From NCBI GenBank assembly GCA_030039005.1, contig JASHQT010000396.1:1-16441 (forward strand): a stretch of 16,441 bases of DNA, written 5' to 3'. Numbering within the stretch: the first letter of the stretch is position 1; each line of letters starts with the position of its first letter. Source of the stretch: Bryobacteraceae bacterium. Lineage in GTDB: Bacteria; Acidobacteriota; Terriglobia; Bryobacterales; Bryobacteraceae. Position numbers and translations under genes: made by a program. Positions 13,498-16,441 of this stretch are shown here, in pieces. A model generated the notes under the pieces. That model was not told the DNA's origin. It searched no databases and saw nothing but the letters and a program-made list of their open reading frames with translations.

Positions 13498-16290
13498 ATG
13501 TATCGGCCAACTGACATACAGATCGGCCTTGGAATTCAAAATGCTTACCTTTTCTTCCATCATAGCTGGAATAATGTGAAAGAGCCCGTGCTGGAAGCCA
13601 TCATCAAAGCCTCGCCCCTGGCGATTATTGCCGTGGACGCCCAAGAGCGCGTTATTCTTTGGAATCCGGGCGCCGAACGCATCTTCGGCTGGCACGAACA
13701 GGAGATTCTGGGCCGCCCGCTCCCCACGCTTCCGCCGGAACTCGATCGTACCGCGCTAGGCATCGATTTGAGCGCCGGCCCGGTGCAGGGTGTCGAATCG
13801 CTGCGCGTGCGTAAGGACGGCGTGCGCATCCCGGTCCGCGTATGGAGCGCGCGCATCACCAGCATGGAGGGCCGGCTCTCGCTATTGGCCGACCTCACCG
13901 AGGCCCGCGAGGCCGAGCGCGTTCACGCCGATCTGGTGGAAGCCGAACGCACCATGCGCGCGCTGGCAGTGGCCGGCGAGCGCTTTTCGCTGCTGCTGGA
14001 GGCCGCGCCCGACGCCATTCTCGAAGTGGATGCCGAGGGCCGGATCGTCCTGGCCAATACCGAGGCCCAACGCCTGTTCCAATGGCCGAAAGAGGAACTG
14101 GTCGGCGCTCAGGTGGAAAATCTTCTGCCGGAGCGCTTTCGCGGTGGACATTTCGCCCATCGCGCGCATTATGCCGCGCACCCGGTGCGGCGCCCGATGG
14201 GAGCGGGCCTGGATCTGTACGGCTTGCGCAAGGACGGCACCGAGTTCGCCGTCGACATCAATCTCAGTCCGCTTGGAGGCGTGGAACGCGGGCACGTGAT
14301 GTGCGTGGTGCGCGACGTCAGCCAGCGCCGCGTCAACGAAGAAAAAATCCGGGTGCTCAATCAGAGCTTGGAGCGGCATTCCTCCGAACTCGCTCTCGCC
14401 AACCAGGAGTTGTCGCTCAGAAATCAGGAAGTAGAGCGCGCCAACCGGTTGAAAAGCGAATTCCTGGCCAGCATGAGCCACGAATTGCGCACGCCCCTGA
14501 ACACCATTCTTGGATTCTCCGAGCTGCTTTCCGAAGAGAGCGCCGGCCCGCTCAACGAGAAACAGAAGCGCTTCTTGAACCATATCCAGCGCGACGCCGG
14601 CCACCTGCTCGAGCTGATCAACGACGTTCTGGATCTCTCGAAAATCGAAGCCGGGCGGCTGGAGCTGCGCATGGAGTCCTTCCCCATGGCCGTGGCCGTG
14701 GCTGAGGTGCTCACCAGCATTCGCCCCCTCGCCGCCACGAAAGGCATCAGCCTGGACAGCGATATCGACACCCAACTGACCTTGCAGGCCGATCGCCTGC
14801 GCTTCAAGGAAATCCTGTTCAATCTGCTCAGCAACGCCATCAAGTTCACGCCTTCCGGCGGGCGCGTTTGGATCGAGTCTTCCATCCTGGAGGATTCGGT
14901 TTGCATGATGGTCGGCGATACGGGTATCGGCATATCGCACGACGATCAGGAAGCCATCTTCGAAAGCTTTCGCCAGGCCAGCGCCACCACGAAGGGCGTG
15001 CGCGAGGGCACGGGCCTGGGCCTGGCCATCACCAAGAAGCTGGTGGAGCATCACGGCGGAAAGATCTGGGTGGAGAGCGAACCGGGCAAAGGCAGCCGCT
15101 TCTTTTTCACCCTGCGCCTCAGCCAACCCGAGGAAGAACCGGTCGCCAAGGCCGCGGGTGTAGTGTCGCCTCTGCTGCTGGTCGCAAGCCCGGTTTCCCC
15201 CTGGCGCGAGGAGATCCAGCGCCATTTGCATGAAGAGGGATTTCGGTTGGAGACCGCCGGTTCGGGCGCTGACGCCTTCCACAAAGCCGGGGACCTCCAG
15301 CCCGATTTGGTTTTGCTCGATATGGAACTGCCCGGCAAGAGCGGCTGGGAGACGCTGCATGAGCTCAAGAACTCCGCCGGAACGCGCGGCATCCCGGTGG
15401 TGATTGTTTCCCCCGCCGACGAACGCAAAATGGCCGGCGCGCTGGGCGCAGCCGAATCGCTGGTCAAGCCCATCCCGGCCGCGACGCTGATCCGTGCGAT
15501 CCGTCGCGTGTTGCAGCCCGAGGGTGTGCTGCGAGTCCTGGTGGTGGACGACGATCTCGAAACCCGCGAACTGCTGGCCGACACCTTGATGAACGAGGGC
15601 TTTACGCCCTTGACCGCCCGTTACGCCGCCGAAGCCCTGCGCATTCTCGCCACTTCGCGCATCGACGCCGTGGTGCTGGACCTGCTGCTTCCCGGCCGCA
15701 GCGGGTTTGAAGTGCTGAACGATATTCGCGCCGATCCGAAGCTGGCCCGCATCCCGGTGATGATCCTGACCGTCAAGGACCTCACCGCGCGCGAGCGCCA
15801 GTCGCTAGCCGAGCAGCGAGCGCAGGTCTTCGCCAAAGGAGCTGGCTGGCGGCAGAAACTTCTCGAACAGCTTCGCAATCTCCGTCACGACGACCGGGGC
15901 AAGCGCGTGGTAGTGGCCGACGACAACCCCGCCGGACGCGAGCTGGTGCGCGAGAGCCTGGCCGGCCACGTCGGCTCCATCATCGAAGCCTCCGACGGCA
16001 AGGAAGCACTCGAAAAAATTCGCGAGGCGCTGCCGGACCTGGTGCTGCTCGATATCCAGATGCCGCAGATGGACGGCTACGCGGTATTGCGCGAAATCCG
16101 AAGCGATCCCGCGCTGCGCAATCTGCGAGTTGTGGCGCTGACGGCGTTTGCCATGCAGGGCGATCGCGAGCGCGCGCTTGAAGCCGGCTTTGACGACTAC
16201 ATCACCAAGCCCGTCACGGTGGCGAAACTGAAAGCGCAACTCGAACCGGAAACCGCCCAGCCACAGTCTGCTCAGCATCCGAACGCCTGA
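13498..16290 (+). CDS. Soluble hybrid histidine kinase, PAS-PAS-HisKA-HATPase-REC-REC-REC
   Basis: A 930-residue cytoplasmic sensor kinase with no membrane segment. Order: PAS1 (about 30-135), PAS2 (about 162-277), a coiled coil (about 280-318), HisKA with His328 (SMSHELRTPLN), HATPase with N-box Asn446, G1 DTGIGIS 474-480 and G2 GTGLGL 504-509, then three receivers. REC1 (about 557-672) keeps Asp608 and Lys657 but has Ala-Ser where the acidic pair should be. REC2 (about 678-795) has DDD 684-686, Asp728, Thr758 and Lys780. REC3 (about 803-920) is complete (Asp808-Asp809, Asp852, Thr882, Lys904). The start is uncertain: ATG 13498 leaves only 28 bp to the divergent gene and the first 25 residues look unlike protein; in-frame GTG 13576 or 13588 would begin just before PAS1. 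It should phosphorylate the neighbouring NtrC-type regulator and its own receivers. Confidence 0.92.
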   Translation: MYRPTDIQIGLGIQNAYLFFHHSWNNVKEPVLEAIIKASPLAIIAVDAQERVILWNPGAERIFGWHEQEILGRPLPTLPPELDRTALGIDLSAGPVQGVESLRVRKDGVRIPVRVWSARITSMEGRLSLLADLTEAREAERVHADLVEAERTMRALAVAGERFSLLLEAAPDAILEVDAEGRIVLANTEAQRLFQWPKEELVGAQVENLLPERFRGGHFAHRAHYAAHPVRRPMGAGLDLYGLRKDGTEFAVDINLSPLGGVERGHVMCVVRDVSQRRVNEEKIRVLNQSLERHSSELALANQELSLRNQEVERANRLKSEFLASMSHELRTPLNTILGFSELLSEESAGPLNEKQKRFLNHIQRDAGHLLELINDVLDLSKIEAGRLELRMESFPMAVAVAEVLTSIRPLAATKGISLDSDIDTQLTLQADRLRFKEILFNLLSNAIKFTPSGGRVWIESSILEDSVCMMVGDTGIGISHDDQEAIFESFRQASATTKGVREGTGLGLAITKKLVEHHGGKIWVESEPGKGSRFFFTLRLSQPEEEPVAKAAGVVSPLLLVASPVSPWREEIQRHLHEEGFRLETAGSGADAFHKAGDLQPDLVLLDMELPGKSGWETLHELKNSAGTRGIPVVIVSPADERKMAGALGAAESLVKPIPAATLIRAIRRVLQPEGVLRVLVVDDDLETRELLADTLMNEGFTPLTARYAAEALRILATSRIDAVVLDLLLPGRSGFEVLNDIRADPKLARIPVMILTVKDLTARERQSLAEQRAQVFAKGAGWRQKLLEQLRNLRHDDRGKRVVVADDNPAGRELVRESLAGHVGSIIEASDGKEALEKIREALPDLVLLDIQMPQMDGYAVLREIRSDPALRNLRVVALTAFAMQGDRERALEAGFDDYITKPVTVAKLKAQLEPETAQPQSAQHPNA

Positions 16291-16401
16291 GTAAAATTCC
16301 GCAACACTCTGGGGGAGATCGCGTATCTCACCCGGAACTAGAGCATTTACCCGCGGTTTAAGCGGCCTCTCGATTGCCCCTGCTTGGACGAGGACGATAA
16401 C

Positions 16402-16441
16402 GTGCCCACCAACAATTCGATGTCTTCGACCGAAGTGGCTT
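16402..16441 (+). CDS. Possible start of a next gene, runs off window
   Basis: GTG at 16402 opens a frame without stop to the window end (MPTNNSMSSTEVA...), with GAGGA at about 16390-16394 upstream at workable spacing. An ATG seven codons in is an alternative start. Thirteen residues are too few to assign a family. The 111 bp between the hybrid kinase stop and this start contain no feature I can support. Confidence 0.3.
   Translation, partial: MPTNNSMSSTEVA

Noticed and set aside
13882..15360. 492-codon minus-strand frame opposite the hybrid kinase
   Set aside because: The plus-strand frame has all kinase and PAS motifs; the antisense translation has no recognisable domain and is a composition shadow.

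Overview
The window is GC-rich, gene-dense bacterial DNA. Several traits together suggest a soil or sediment Acidobacteriota relative (Solibacter/Bryobacter-like): a DUF3300 + DUF2950 pair, many small secreted proteins, two sigma-54-dependent activators, a soluble multi-PAS hybrid kinase and a GlcG-type secreted protein. This is inference from gene content; no rRNA or other phylogenetic marker is present. I see no tRNA, rRNA, CRISPR array, insertion sequence or phage gene.

Left part (1-4506, all minus strand): an FhlA/NtrC-like activator (GAF-GAF-AAA+-HTH, 2365-4506) is followed downstream by three closely spaced enzyme genes. These are an Asp-nucleophile alpha/beta hydrolase of the epoxide hydrolase/dehalogenase type (1294-2211), a second alpha/beta hydrolase with a Tat-like leader and an Ala where the nucleophilic Ser should be (444-1250), and a short-chain dehydrogenase cut by the window edge (1-434). 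A 13-bp palindrome between regulator and enzymes (2346-2358) could be the activator's site. The cluster reads as a small, inducible catabolic or detoxification operon with unknown substrate.

Middle part (4582-7313): a secreted M48 metalloprotease (minus, ending in a clear hairpin terminator at 4575-4611) is divergent, across 58 bp, from a class V PLP-dependent enzyme (plus). After it lies a short stretch with a 45-codon reading frame resembling the start of a RelE/ParE toxin, then a two-helix membrane protein gene (minus).

Envelope/secreted block (7086-10631): a DUF3300 gene and a DUF2950 gene (minus, 3-bp gap), with the small membrane protein gene 39 bp further downstream, probably form one operon. 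Divergent from it are a secreted GlcG/HbpS-like protein and a small secreted Cys-containing protein of unknown function (both plus).

Right part (10654-16441): an uncharacterised DUF1579-like gene (minus) is divergent from an AraC-family regulator (plus), with two copies of a 9-bp direct repeat beside and across the enzyme-side start. A two-component pair follows: an NtrC-type response regulator (REC-AAA+-HTH, minus) divergent by 28 bp from a 930-residue soluble hybrid histidine kinase (PAS-PAS-HisKA-HATPase-REC-REC-REC, plus). The first receiver of the kinase has lost its acidic pair. A possible next gene begins at 16402 and runs off the window.

The window therefore holds two sigma-54 activators, one sensing by GAF domains and one by phosphorelay. 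No gene-free stretch exceeds 300 bases. Nothing here is clearly a new defence or mobile system; the most unusual points are the Ser-less hydrolase in a sigma-54-linked operon, the triple-receiver kinase facing an NtrC partner, and the DUF3300/DUF2950/membrane-protein cluster.
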